A stretch of DNA of 64,000 nt from Clostridia bacterium. Its GTDB lineage: Bacteria > Bacillota > Clostridia > Oscillospirales > Acutalibacteraceae. The translations under genes were made by a program, and so were the position numbers. Below are positions 49,266-56,666 of the stretch, one piece after another (positions within the stretch are counted from its first letter, which is position 1; each line of letters starts with the position of its first letter). The notes under the pieces are model-generated. The model saw nothing but the letters and a program-made list of their open reading frames with translations, was not told the origin of the DNA and ran no database searches. Where the stretch lies: assembly GCA_017522225.1 (NCBI GenBank), contig JAFWZR010000031.1, positions 102,400-166,399 of the forward strand. Reading direction: 5' to 3'.

Positions 49266-49877
49266 TTATGCCCAGGGGTCTTCCTCCACGGGCACACGGA
49301 TATCGGCAAGACATTGGATTTCAACAAGGAACCATTGCCCCGTTGAAGGCTTTTTGCGAAGCTTCATCGGTCTCGGATTATCCGCACCGCCGCTCTGAAC
49401 ATAGAGCGTTGCCCAGTTTTCGTTATCAAAAGAGTATGGGTTTTCGATAACTGTTATTTTATAGGGTGTATTGGGCTGATAACCGTTCTGCGGAGTTGCA
49501 CCCTCAAAAAACGAGCGTGCTTTATAGCCCTCAGATCCGAGATGCTCCTTGATGAACTGCTTTTCAAAGCCGCTGATTTCACCGGGTCCCTTAAGAAAGT
49601 TCAGCATCTCGATTGTTGCATCGGGGTTGTGCTCATAATTGCACAAAGCCGCAATAGTAAGTGCCGTTGTTTTAAATGCAGAATCAAGGCTTGCCTCGGG
49701 GAGTGCCTGAAGCTCTGCAACATTTGTCGGAAGTGACGCAAAGGTAAAGGTTTCGGTATGATTTTTACCCTTACCGACTGACTGTACGGCATTGTTCACC
49801 GCATTATTTATTCCTTGCGAAACCTCTCTTTTGATTGCGGATTCCGCCTGTCTTTTAAGTGAATCAAAAAGTCCCAT
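49266..49877 (-). CDS. DUF6935-like protein
   Basis: A 203-residue cytoplasmic protein beginning MGLFDSLKRQAESAIKREV, an amphipathic helix, followed by a short linker and a compact domain (SLDSAFKTTALTIAALCNY, then GPGEISGFEKQFIKEHL and a C-terminal WATLYVQSGG...RKKPSTGQWFL). This matches the pattern I associate with DUF6935, whose function is not known. The N-terminal five residues equal those of the DUF4428-like protein three genes upstream. AAGGAGGGATTT precedes the ATG. Confidence 0.7.
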   Translation of the reverse strand: MGLFDSLKRQAESAIKREVSQGINNAVNNAVQSVGKGKNHTETFTFASLPTNVAELQALPEASLDSAFKTTALTIAALCNYEHNPDATIEMLNFLKGPGEISGFEKQFIKEHLGSEGYKARSFFEGATPQNGYQPNTPYKITVIENPYSFDNENWATLYVQSGGADNPRPMKLRKKPSTGQWFLVEIQCLADIRVPVEEDPWA

Positions 49878-49897
49878 AGGAAATCCCTCCTTAAAGG

Positions 49898-50632
49898 TTA
49901 ATTTTTGTTTTCCTGCTTCGGTTTTTCTCTGCGTTCAACATTACTGTAAAGGAAATGATCTGCGCTGCCCGTAATAATCATACTGCCCGGGCGAGTGTAA
50001 ACCGTTGCATTTTTCTGCATATAAACCGATTTGTTTTTTGAAGCGATTGAATTGATGATAAGGAAGCCTATTAGCAGACCGATTCCCAAAGAAACGGGAA
50101 TCCAGATAATGCCCACGCCGTCCTTTTCGTCGGAGGTGTCGTCATCTGTTGTAATGGTTTCTGCATTATCGGACGCTGTTTCGCCGCTTGCAAGCAAGCT
50201 TTCCGCCGTCTTGTAGTAGTCAGAAATACCGCCGTAATAGCTTTCGTTTGAGTTGTAAGCGTCGCGCATTTCATTGACTGCTTCGTCGTCAAGGATTTCT
50301 TTCGCATTGCCTGATGTGAACACCCCATAGGTGCTTTCGCTGTCATTATGCACAAGGATAAGTCCGTTTTCATTGTCGGTGTTATCGGTATAAATCTTCT
50401 GTGCATATTCGTTGTCAGACGTTCCGTTAGTCTCGTCAACTATGCCGACCATAATGCAGACTCCGTAAGTACTTTCGATGCCTTCAGCAAGGACTTCAAG
50501 CTCTTCTTCTTCGCCGTAAGTAAGCTTGTCAGCACTGTCTGCGATATATGCATATGTATAAGCTGATGCAGAAATCATCAAAGATAAACTGATTATCACC
50601 GCAATAAGAATTGCAACGAATTTTTTAGTCAT
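49898..50632 (-). CDS. TPM-domain membrane protein (YdjH-like)
   Basis: A 244-residue protein with a signal peptide or first helix at 1-24, a TPM domain at about 28-150 (IADSADKLTYGEEEELEVLAEG, YAQKIYTDN, NGLILVHN), an acidic linker, one membrane helix at about 178-198, and a basic C-terminal tail. TPM domains occur in photosystem II repair proteins and in Bacillus YdjH, which belongs to the PspA-linked ydjFGHI membrane-stress operon. The neighbours match that operon. The catalytic role of TPM (once called a phosphatase) is doubtful. Confidence 0.82.
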   Translation of the reverse strand: MTKKFVAILIAVIISLSLMISASAYTYAYIADSADKLTYGEEEELEVLAEGIESTYGVCIMVGIVDETNGTSDNEYAQKIYTDNTDNENGLILVHNDSESTYGVFTSGNAKEILDDEAVNEMRDAYNSNESYYGGISDYYKTAESLLASGETASDNAETITTDDDTSDEKDGVGIIWIPVSLGIGLLIGFLIINSIASKNKSVYMQKNATVYTRPGSMIITGSADHFLYSNVERREKPKQENKN

Positions 50633-50646
50633 ATTTCTGCACCTCC

Positions 50647-51717
50647 TTAAAACAGCTCAATCAGCCATAGAAGACCGTAGATGAGAGCACCTATACCTGC
50701 ACCGAGTAAAAGCGAAGCCTTTGTAACGGCTTTTTTATCCGTCGGGATGTTTCCGACGAATTTTCCCGTCTGTCCGTTCATTGCAAAGGTGAAATTCTCA
50801 CCGTTCCACTTTGTGTTAAGAAGCCACACGGGATAGAGTGCGTATTTGTATAAGCCGTTGGCAACGTTCATATTCGCACTCTGATTTTCAACCTCATCAT
50901 AGCCCTTTACGGTTTCTTTGAAAGAATCAATGATGCTTTGTCTGATTCTTTCGTTTGCTCTGGGCATACTTTCTTCCGCAGTAACATCATACTTATCGGC
51001 AAGATAGCCTGCGAGATATGCGATGTTGAAATCAACAGCCTGCGACAAATCAAATGGTTCAACGGATTCCATAAGGTCATCAGGCACTTTTGTTGAGCCG
51101 TCAACAGGAATGTTATCGAAGCCGATGTTGCCGCTTCTGTAAATATCAAAATAAGAGGTTTCGGTGTAGTCGTAATTTTCGTCCGACCATTTCTTTACTT
51201 TTGTAGCTTTATAGTTTGCGTTGCCGATTGCATCACAGGTGAAGAGCCAATGTGGCACATAAACTCCCTTGATTTCTTCAAGGCGGTTATCGGCAAGAAA
51301 TGATTTCGGAACAAATTTCTTTGTTGAAATATGCTTTTTAAGTGCTTCCTTTGCCGCCTTTTTATCGAGCTTAAAGGGAATAACGAGGTCGGGTCTGAGT
51401 GCACCCGAAAACTGACCCTTCATAACAACCTGATTGCCGCAATAAGGACAGGTTGTAGCGCCTGTTGTTGAGTCGGCAACAATTTCACCGCCGCAGGAAT
51501 TGCAGTCATAGACGCTCATACCGTCTGTTTCACCTGCGCCCCATTGTGAGCCCTGCGAATTCCAGCTTATCTGTTCAACCTGATTTGCCGTATCCTCGGG
51601 CATCGCGGTAATATCAAATTCGGTGTCGCAGAATGGGCATTTCAGCTTTTGCACACCTGTATTGAACTCAACCGCACCACCGCAACACGGACATTTCTGT
51701 TCAAGAATTGTTGACAA
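50647..51717 (-). CDS. double zinc-ribbon membrane protein (YdjG-like)
   Basis: A 356-residue protein. Two N-terminal zinc ribbons (CPCCGGAVEF...CPFCDTEFD and CNSCGGEI...CPYCGNQV) are followed by a domain at about 105-320 containing RPDLVIPFKLDKKAA and GVYVPHWLF, and one or two C-terminal helices (LLLGAGIGALIYGLLWLIELF). This is the arrangement of Bacillus YdjG, thought to anchor the PspA/YdjI complex at the membrane. It lies between the small membrane protein and the TPM gene. Confidence 0.8.
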   Translation of the reverse strand: MSTILEQKCPCCGGAVEFNTGVQKLKCPFCDTEFDITAMPEDTANQVEQISWNSQGSQWGAGETDGMSVYDCNSCGGEIVADSTTGATTCPYCGNQVVMKGQFSGALRPDLVIPFKLDKKAAKEALKKHISTKKFVPKSFLADNRLEEIKGVYVPHWLFTCDAIGNANYKATKVKKWSDENYDYTETSYFDIYRSGNIGFDNIPVDGSTKVPDDLMESVEPFDLSQAVDFNIAYLAGYLADKYDVTAEESMPRANERIRQSIIDSFKETVKGYDEVENQSANMNVANGLYKYALYPVWLLNTKWNGENFTFAMNGQTGKFVGNIPTDKKAVTKASLLLGAGIGALIYGLLWLIELF

Positions 51718-51719
51718 GG

Positions 51720-51878
51720 TTAATCATCTCCTTGCTTGTTTATATCTGAATCATAGTAAACCATACCGTTTTTATCCGGTACATAGAACTTGTTTTTGTA
51801 ATACCACACGCCTGCCGCAACGGCGGCGATCAATGCAACAATCACGATAATAATGACTGCGGTTTTTATTCTGCTCAT
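51720..51878 (-). CDS. small single-helix membrane protein
   Basis: A 52-residue protein: a basic start (MSRIKTAV), one strongly hydrophobic helix of about 22 residues, then a short polar tail with KFYVPDKNGMVYYDSD. The start overlaps the previous gene's stop (ATGA, 51875-51878), so translation is coupled. I know no family for it. It may help anchor one of the soluble operon partners. Confidence 0.7.
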   Translation of the reverse strand: MSRIKTAVIIIVIVALIAAVAAGVWYYKNKFYVPDKNGMVYYDSDINKQGDD

Positions 51879-52849
51879 CTCTGTCGGGGAGTTCCGCAGC
51901 AAGTGCAGAATGCACCGCCCTCATTTGTTGCGTTACAAGCGGGACATACCCAAGCCTGTGATACAGGAGGCTGTCCGTAAGCAGGCTGCTGATTGTAGCC
52001 CTGATTCATAGGCTGATTATACCCGTTATTCATAGGCTGGTTGTAACCGTTAGCGGGAACATAACCGTTGTTCATCGGCTGATTGTATGCATTCTGCTGT
52101 GCATAGGGGTTTACCTGAGGCTGACCGTATGCATTCTGCTGTGCGTAGGGATTCGGCTGACCGTAAGCGCCTGCAGGAGCATAGCCCTGATTCATCGGCA
52201 TACCGTTATTCACAGGCTGATTATAGCTGCCACCCATCGGCATACCTGCATTGCCGTTCTGTGTGAGGTTGTTTATAACCTGCTGTGCAGTCTGCTGATA
52301 ACGATTATATTCCATTGTACCCATACCCTCAACGTCGCTGTCATTGAGTTTTGCAGTTATTTCATCGAAATACGGATTGTTTACCTTGATGTCAATGTAG
52401 AAATCGTAAGTAAATTTGTATCTCGGCGGATTGTAGCTTACCTGCTCTCCGTCTTTACCCTGTGTATAGATTTCTTCACGGTCTTCATCAACCCTGAGGT
52501 TACAGCCTGCAACGCTTGAAAGCGGAATAACATCGGGGTTTTCGTCGCTCCAGCTTCCGGGATTGCGGCGTGAAACAACAAAGCTCTGCTTCATAGGGTC
52601 GATGTAGATTTTATCGTCCTCACCAAAGGTGAACATCGGTGAAAAGCCGGCAAGAATCTGCTTGTTCTGCTCTCTGTATTCGAGCTGCTGTTTGATTTCG
52701 GCAATAGTTGAGCTTCTTCTTTCGCTGAAGAAGGGCGAAAGCTTCTTTGCACAATCCTTACACATATTGCCGTCTTCAAGCTTTCTGTTGCCTAAAAGTC
52801 CTATTTTATCACCGCAGATATCACAATATTTTTTATCAAAAAGTCCCAT
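51875..52849 (-). CDS. DUF4428-like zinc-ribbon protein with Asn/Gln/Pro/Met repeats
   Basis: A 324-residue soluble protein. N-terminal zinc module (YCDICGDKIG...MCKDCAKKL) of the DUF4428 type, then a beta-rich domain at about 60-190 with a PH-like feel (DPMKQSFVVSRRNPGSW, PRYKFTYDFYIDIKV). A low-complexity region at about 200-295 has repeated NQPMNNGY and AQQNAYGQP units, and a C-terminal zinc ribbon closes it (WVCPACNATNEGGAFCTCCG). The build suggests a scaffold or adaptor. N-terminal MGLFD is shared with the DUF6935-like protein. Confidence 0.76.
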   Translation of the reverse strand: MGLFDKKYCDICGDKIGLLGNRKLEDGNMCKDCAKKLSPFFSERRSSTIAEIKQQLEYREQNKQILAGFSPMFTFGEDDKIYIDPMKQSFVVSRRNPGSWSDENPDVIPLSSVAGCNLRVDEDREEIYTQGKDGEQVSYNPPRYKFTYDFYIDIKVNNPYFDEITAKLNDSDVEGMGTMEYNRYQQTAQQVINNLTQNGNAGMPMGGSYNQPVNNGMPMNQGYAPAGAYGQPNPYAQQNAYGQPQVNPYAQQNAYNQPMNNGYVPANGYNQPMNNGYNQPMNQGYNQQPAYGQPPVSQAWVCPACNATNEGGAFCTCCGTPRQR

Positions 52850-52869
52850 AGTTAAATCTCCTTTATAAA

Positions 52870-54213
52870 TTAATTAATATCGTTTTCGTTAAAAATGTCT
52901 CCGCATTCGGGGCAGAATTTCGGAGGATTGTGGGGGTCCTCGGGCTTCCAACCGCATTTGTCACACTGATAAAGCGGCGCACCCTCGGGCTTTTTGCTTC
53001 CGCAGTTGGGGCAGAACTTTCCTTTGTTTACCGCTCCGCAAGAGCAAGTCCAACCTTCTTCGGCAGGCTTTTTTGCACCGCATTCTGTGCAGAAATTGCC
53101 GCTTACCGTTGCACCGCAGGCGCATTTCCAGCCGCCCTGTGCAGGAGCAGTCGGTGCAGGTGTCGGAGCAGGCTGTTGCTGTGCCATCTGCTGCTGTTGC
53201 TGAACGCCTGCCTGATACATCTGCGCTGCATTGAAGCCGCCGTTTGCATTCATAGCCATATTCATTCCCATAAAGCCCATCATTGCTCCGTTTTCGTTTG
53301 CGGCAGCTGCTTCCATTGCACTTGCCTGTGCATCTGTCATTCTGCCTGCCATCATAAACGGATTGGAGCCCATTGTTGCGGCATCCTCCATTTGTGTAAT
53401 CTTCTTCATATCCTCATCTGTGAGGGTAATGGGATTGAGCGCAATTGACTCAACGGAAATACCTCTGCGATCTGTCCATTCAGCTTTAAGAGCCGCATTC
53501 ATAGCATCCTTAAGCTCCGTTGTGTGCGCAGGAATCTGTGCAGGGCGAAGTTCAAGCTCTGTCAGTCTTGCAAATGCGGGCTGAAGAGCAGAAACGAACT
53601 CGGTTTTTAACTGCATATCAATTTCATCGCGTCTGTACTCATCGTCAACGTTGCCTGCAATCCTTGTGTAGAAAAGAAGCGGGTCTGTGATTTTGTAGGA
53701 ATAAACACCGTTACATCTTACCTGAACGGTTCTCGACATACCGATTCGCTTGTTGACTACCTCAAACATAAACGGATTGGGTGTGCCGAACTTGTTGTCG
53801 AGAATTTCTTTGGTGTTGAAATAGTAAACGCGCTGGTCCTTGCCGGTGTCACCGCCGTAAGTAAAGCGCTTGCCGACCGTCTTGAATGTTTCTTTGATTG
53901 AATCACCGAGCTTGCCTGAGAAAATTGAAGGCTCTGTTGAAGAGTCGTATGTAAATTCACCCGGCTCTGCACAAAACTCAACTACCTTTCCTTGCTCAAC
54001 GATAATCATACACTGACCGTCAGCAACAGCGATACCCGAGCCGTTAGAGATAATGTTATCGTTTCCTTTTGTGTTTGATGAACGGCTGCCGACTCTTTTT
54101 GAGCCTTTGAGCATAAGCACATCGTTTTCCAAAGAATCGCAGTAGAAAAACTCCTTCCACTGGTCAGCAAGTGTACCGCCGAGTGCGCCTATGCCCGCTT
54201 TAATAAGTCCCAT
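52870..54213 (-). CDS. SPFH-domain protein with three C-terminal zinc ribbons (YdjI-like)
   Basis: A 447-residue protein. Residues 1-260 are an SPFH/virion-core-like domain (DGQCMIIVEQGKVVEF, then GVYSYKITDPLLFYTRIAG and RGISVESIALNPITLTDED). A Met/Ala- and Gln-rich region follows (about 270-350). Three zinc ribbons end the protein (CACGATVSGNFCTECG, CSCGAVNKGKFCPNCG and CDKCGW...FCPECG). Bacillus YdjI has the same order and oligomerises with YdjG and YdjH at membrane sites recruited by PspA. No PspA gene occurs in this operon. Confidence 0.83.
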   Translation of the reverse strand: MGLIKAGIGALGGTLADQWKEFFYCDSLENDVLMLKGSKRVGSRSSNTKGNDNIISNGSGIAVADGQCMIIVEQGKVVEFCAEPGEFTYDSSTEPSIFSGKLGDSIKETFKTVGKRFTYGGDTGKDQRVYYFNTKEILDNKFGTPNPFMFEVVNKRIGMSRTVQVRCNGVYSYKITDPLLFYTRIAGNVDDEYRRDEIDMQLKTEFVSALQPAFARLTELELRPAQIPAHTTELKDAMNAALKAEWTDRRGISVESIALNPITLTDEDMKKITQMEDAATMGSNPFMMAGRMTDAQASAMEAAAANENGAMMGFMGMNMAMNANGGFNAAQMYQAGVQQQQQMAQQQPAPTPAPTAPAQGGWKCACGATVSGNFCTECGAKKPAEEGWTCSCGAVNKGKFCPNCGSKKPEGAPLYQCDKCGWKPEDPHNPPKFCPECGDIFNENDIN

Positions 54214-54234
54214 ATTGCATTTCTCCCTTCAGAA

Positions 54235-54573
54235 TTATTTATTTGAACATTTTTTACAGCATAGTCCTCCTTGAAGGTCCACCCCATATACCGTGCAATC
54301 CTCACAAACCATATTTCCGCAAATTTCACATCTGTTAAGTTCAAGCCGAACCTCATTGTTTGCCCGTTCATAAGCCTTGCCGTGGTCATTTGCGTAAATG
54401 ATTGCTCTGGCTTCCCGTTCATCATTACTTAAAAACTTTTTATCTTTGAAACCTGAAACAAATTCGTGAACCTGTGTTTTTATCGGTTTTCCGCAACAGT
54501 CACAGTAAAACTCAAACTCAAACTGCTTTATTGTTGACTTGTCGGTAAACCTTTTTGTTACAGCTTTCAGCAT
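54235..54573 (-). CDS. small zinc-binding protein heading the nine-gene operon
   Basis: A 113-residue protein with several Cys pairs: FYCDCCGKPI, then CEICGNMVCEDC and CCKKCSNK at the end, with a central helix rich in charged residues. It probably binds two or three zinc ions; no known family was recognised. The ATG at 54573 is nine bases from AAGGAGG; a TTG at 54582 abuts that site. It is the first gene of the operon and 21 bases before the SPFH gene. Confidence 0.72.
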   Translation of the reverse strand: MLKAVTKRFTDKSTIKQFEFEFYCDCCGKPIKTQVHEFVSGFKDKKFLSNDEREARAIIYANDHGKAYERANNEVRLELNRCEICGNMVCEDCTVYGVDLQGGLCCKKCSNK

Positions 54574-54624
54574 TCTTAACAACCTCCTTATACGAGTATT
54601 TACAATATAATTTTACTTGTTAAA

Positions 54625-54640
54625 ACTTATTAAAATAAGT
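54625..54640. repeat. inverted repeat ACTTATT-N2-AATAAGT
   Basis: Perfect 7-bp arms (54625-54631, 54634-54640) lie about 50 bases upstream of the first gene of the nine-gene operon. They are a candidate operator. Confidence 0.55.
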
Positions 54641-54688
54641 AGCCCTGCAGGGCACTTTCTTAAAAAGAAGGCTACCTTTAGGGCTACC
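54639..54688. repeat. nested palindromes with GTAGCCCT/AGGGCTAC arms
   Basis: GTAGCCCT (54639-54646) pairs with AGGGCTAC (54680-54687). Inside lie the perfect palindrome GCCCTGCAGGGC (54642-54653), a TTCTT/AAGAA hairpin and a direct repeat of GGCTACC. Two alternative folds are possible, as in cis-acting switches or operators. Confidence 0.55.
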
Positions 54689-54760
54689 GTGTCAAAAAAC
54701 AAACCGTTCATTTGTATATGTTGTATAAACAAATCTGTAAAGAACAAATTAATGCATAAA

Positions 54761-54789
54761 TTGACATAAAATTCAAATTATGCTATATT
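54761..54789 (+). promoter_or_regulatory. strong promoter upstream of the structured element and XRE/LuxR pair
   Basis: TTGACA (54761-54766), exact 17-base spacer, TATATT (54784-54789). The expected start near 54796 is ten bases before the 273-bp element. Confidence 0.72.
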
Positions 54790-54805
54790 ATGATATATAA
54801 ATTTA

Positions 54806-55078
54806 GGGTGACGGTAGTAATCTGAACCTGCCCGAAATCGAGCCTTTTCAGCGCTTTTTGGCGTTTCGGCTTTGAAAGGCGTCAGCCTGTCGGCACCCTC
54901 AACATCCAAAAATCATCTGAAAAATCTCAGCTTTCGGGTCGAAGATTTTTTATCGTGAAGATTTTTGGCAATTCAAGGCACAAAACACAGCAAATCCTTT
55001 CGGATTTGCGAGTATTTTAACGAAGAAGTGGCGGAAATCATCCGATAAAAAACACGGTTCGAATTATTACCGTCACCC
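54806..55078 (+). mobile_element. 273-bp structured element with 23-bp imperfect terminal inverted repeats flanked by TA (MITE or leader RNA)
   Basis: The ends GGGTGACGGTAGTAATC... (54806-54828) and ...ATTACCGTCACCC (55056-55078) are inverted copies matching at 20 of 23 positions. A TA dinucleotide flanks both ends (54804-54805, 55079-55080), as in IS630/Tc1-type MITEs. The interior is full of stems: GCAAATCC/GGATTTGC with a TTTC loop (54990-55009), CCAAAAATC/GATTTTTGG (54906-54914, 54960-54968) and an AGCC...GGCT nested stem near 54843. It contains no gene. As RNA, the outer stem would end four bases before the XRE ribosome-binding site, so a cis-regulatory leader is the alternative reading. 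Confidence 0.6.
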
Positions 55079-55092
55079 TACGGAGTCAGACT

Positions 55093-55317
55093 ATGAAACT
55101 TGATATAAAAACCTTAAGCTTTCCTGAACAGGTAAAAACAGTTCGTGTTCTTTTACAACTGACACAGACTGAACTTGCTGAGCAAATCGGCATTTCCTAT
55201 GCTACCGTCAGCCGTTGGGAAAGAGAAAACCGAACACCACATCTTGCAATGGTGGGCAAGTTCTATTCTTTTTGTATGCGTAACGGAATAGAAATTGAAG
55301 CAACAAAGGAGGAATAA
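55093..55317 (+). CDS. XRE-family helix-turn-helix regulator
   Basis: A 74-residue single-domain DNA-binding protein. The HTH core is VRVLLQLTQTELAEQIGISY followed by ATVSRWERENRTP, the classic Cro/CI pattern. No other domain is present. GGAG precedes the ATG. The stop codon is one base before the next gene's ATG, so it is co-translated with the membrane LuxR protein. It is divergent from the nine-gene operon and could control that operon. Confidence 0.9.
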   Translation: MKLDIKTLSFPEQVKTVRVLLQLTQTELAEQIGISYATVSRWERENRTPHLAMVGKFYSFCMRNGIEIEATKEE

Positions 55318-55318
55318 T

Positions 55319-56323
55319 ATGACTACTCTTTACGGTATTATTTTTGCTGTTTCTCTTTTGATGATTGCTGTGTATTTTTTTGTTGACAGAAAACGTGATG
55401 TATGGTTGCTGCTACTTTTTGTTTGCGTAGCTGTATGTGATTTGGGTTATTTTCTTCTGTCTGTCGCCAATAATCTTGAGTTTGCTTTATGGGCAAACAG
55501 GATAGCGTACCTCGGAAGCATATTCCTGCCGTTTTCCATATTGATGATGATAATGAATCTGTCAAGGTTCGCTTATCCGAAATGCCTGCCAAGTATTTTA
55601 ATCGGCAACAATATGATAATGTTTTTTATTGCTTCAAGCGGCGGATGGCTGCCGATTTATTATAAAAATGTTTCTTTTGAAATCATAAACGGTGTCGGTA
55701 CACTTATTAAGGAGTACGGACCTTTACATAATATATATAAGGTTTTTCTGTTTGCATATTTCTCTGCAATGATTGCAATAATCATATACACAGCCGTTAA
55801 AAAGACTGTTGTTTCTGTTAAACACTCTGTTTTTCTTGCGTTTGTTGTTATCGGCAATATTGCAATCTGGTTGATTGAAAACAGTATAAGCGCAGGATTT
55901 GAGTTTATGTCAATATCCTATATAATCACAGAGGGCTTGATATTATTCCTGTACGGCATTTTGCAGGATTACGGTCTTGCAGATACCCAAGGAATCTCCG
56001 CGGAGTCGGTTACGGTTCAACCAGAAACAGTACAAACTGTTTCTGACGAACAAGCAACAAACATCAGGTATTTTGAGCAAGAACAGATTGATGTTATTTT
56101 TGAAAGCTGGGATGATATCCGTTCTCTTTCTCAACGCGAAAAAGAGGTTTTAAGACTGATTATGCAGAACAAGAAGCGAAAAGATATTGCCGATGAGCTC
56201 TTTGTTACAGAAAGCACAATCAAAAAGCATACATCAAGCATTTTCAAAAAGCTTAATATCAACAACCGTTCCGAATTGTTTGAAAACGCAAAAAGTTACT
56301 TAAACAGCAAAACAGTGCAGTAA
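55319..56323 (+). CDS. membrane-anchored LuxR-type regulator with an N-terminal 7TM sensor
   Basis: A 334-residue protein. Residues 1-220 contain about seven hydrophobic helices, similar in layout to the 7TM domains at the N-terminus of some histidine kinases (ALWANRIAYLGSIFLPFSIL). After a linker, a LuxR-type HTH occupies about 265-330 (LSQREKEVLRLIMQNKKRKD then ADELFVTESTIKKHTSSIFKKL). It has no receiver or kinase domain, so it should sense a membrane signal directly and bind DNA from the membrane. AAAGGAGG precedes the ATG at 55319. It forms an operon with the XRE gene. Confidence 0.87.
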   Translation: MTTLYGIIFAVSLLMIAVYFFVDRKRDVWLLLLFVCVAVCDLGYFLLSVANNLEFALWANRIAYLGSIFLPFSILMMIMNLSRFAYPKCLPSILIGNNMIMFFIASSGGWLPIYYKNVSFEIINGVGTLIKEYGPLHNIYKVFLFAYFSAMIAIIIYTAVKKTVVSVKHSVFLAFVVIGNIAIWLIENSISAGFEFMSISYIITEGLILFLYGILQDYGLADTQGISAESVTVQPETVQTVSDEQATNIRYFEQEQIDVIFESWDDIRSLSQREKEVLRLIMQNKKRKDIADELFVTESTIKKHTSSIFKKLNINNRSELFENAKSYLNSKTVQ

Positions 56324-56347
56324 TGAAAAACCACTGCACTGTTTTTT
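56311..56347 (+). terminator. terminator of the XRE/LuxR operon
   Basis: AACAGTGCAG (56311-56320) pairs with CTGCACTGTT (56334-56343), followed by TTTT. The left arm lies in the last codons of the LuxR gene. Confidence 0.82.
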
Positions 56348-56423
56348 ATCATCTCACGCCACTAACAAGCAATTTGCACTAAAAATCTGTGAGCTTAGTT
56401 TTGGATAAAGGGCTGTCAGAAAT

Positions 56424-56472
56424 AAAAAATAAATCCGAACGCTTCGCCGACTATGGCTAAAGAGTTCGGATT
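56424..56472 (-). terminator. terminator of tRNA-Arg
   Basis: On the minus strand AATCCGAAC (56464-56472) pairs with GTTCGGATT (56432-56440), followed by TATTTTTTATT. Confidence 0.78.
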
Positions 56473-56481
56473 ATTTGGGTT

Positions 56482-56558
56482 TGGCCCGCCCGAAGGGATT
56501 CGAACCCCCGGTCTTCAGAATCGGAATCTGCTGCATTATCCAGCTATGCTACGGACGG
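56482..56558 (-). tRNA. tRNA-Arg(CCG)
   Basis: A complete cloverleaf on the minus strand: acceptor CCGTCCG/CGGGCGG with one G-U pair, D stem GCAT/ATGC, anticodon loop TTCCGAT giving CCG, T-loop TTCGAAT, G discriminator and an encoded CCA. It decodes CGG. It has its own promoter and terminator. Confidence 0.95.
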
Positions 56559-56568
56559 ATACCTTGAG

Positions 56569-56597
56569 ATTATAACACATATTATTTTCTTCATCAA
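56569..56597 (-). promoter_or_regulatory. promoter of tRNA-Arg
   Basis: On the minus strand: TTGATG (56592-56597), 17-base spacer, TATAAT (56569-56574) with a TGT extended element. It starts about 10 bases from the tRNA. Confidence 0.72.
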
Positions 56598-56614
56598 CCG
56601 ATTTATAACAAAAC

Positions 56615-56642
56615 TTGAAAAAAATCCTTGCTATGGTATAAT
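56615..56642 (+). promoter_or_regulatory. promoter of the small lipoprotein gene
   Basis: TTGAAA (56615-56620), 16-base spacer, TATAAT (56637-56642) with TGG before it. Confidence 0.7.
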
Positions 56643-56666
56643 CAGTATATAAGGAGGCTACGCACT

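Larger units (their letters stand above)
54574..55092. other. 519-bp regulatory and repeat-rich gap between divergent operons
   Basis: No protein gene was found. Contents: palindromes at 54625-54688 upstream of the nine-gene operon, a strong plus-strand promoter at 54761-54789, and a 273-bp inverted-repeat-bounded structured element at 54806-55078 that ends four bases before the ribosome-binding site of the XRE gene. Confidence 0.75.

Noticed and set aside
54843-54890. Known riboswitch class in the leader of the XRE gene
   Set aside because: No core of a known aptamer (TPP, SAM, FMN, glycine, T-box) could be recognised; the structure is better described as a repeat-bounded element.
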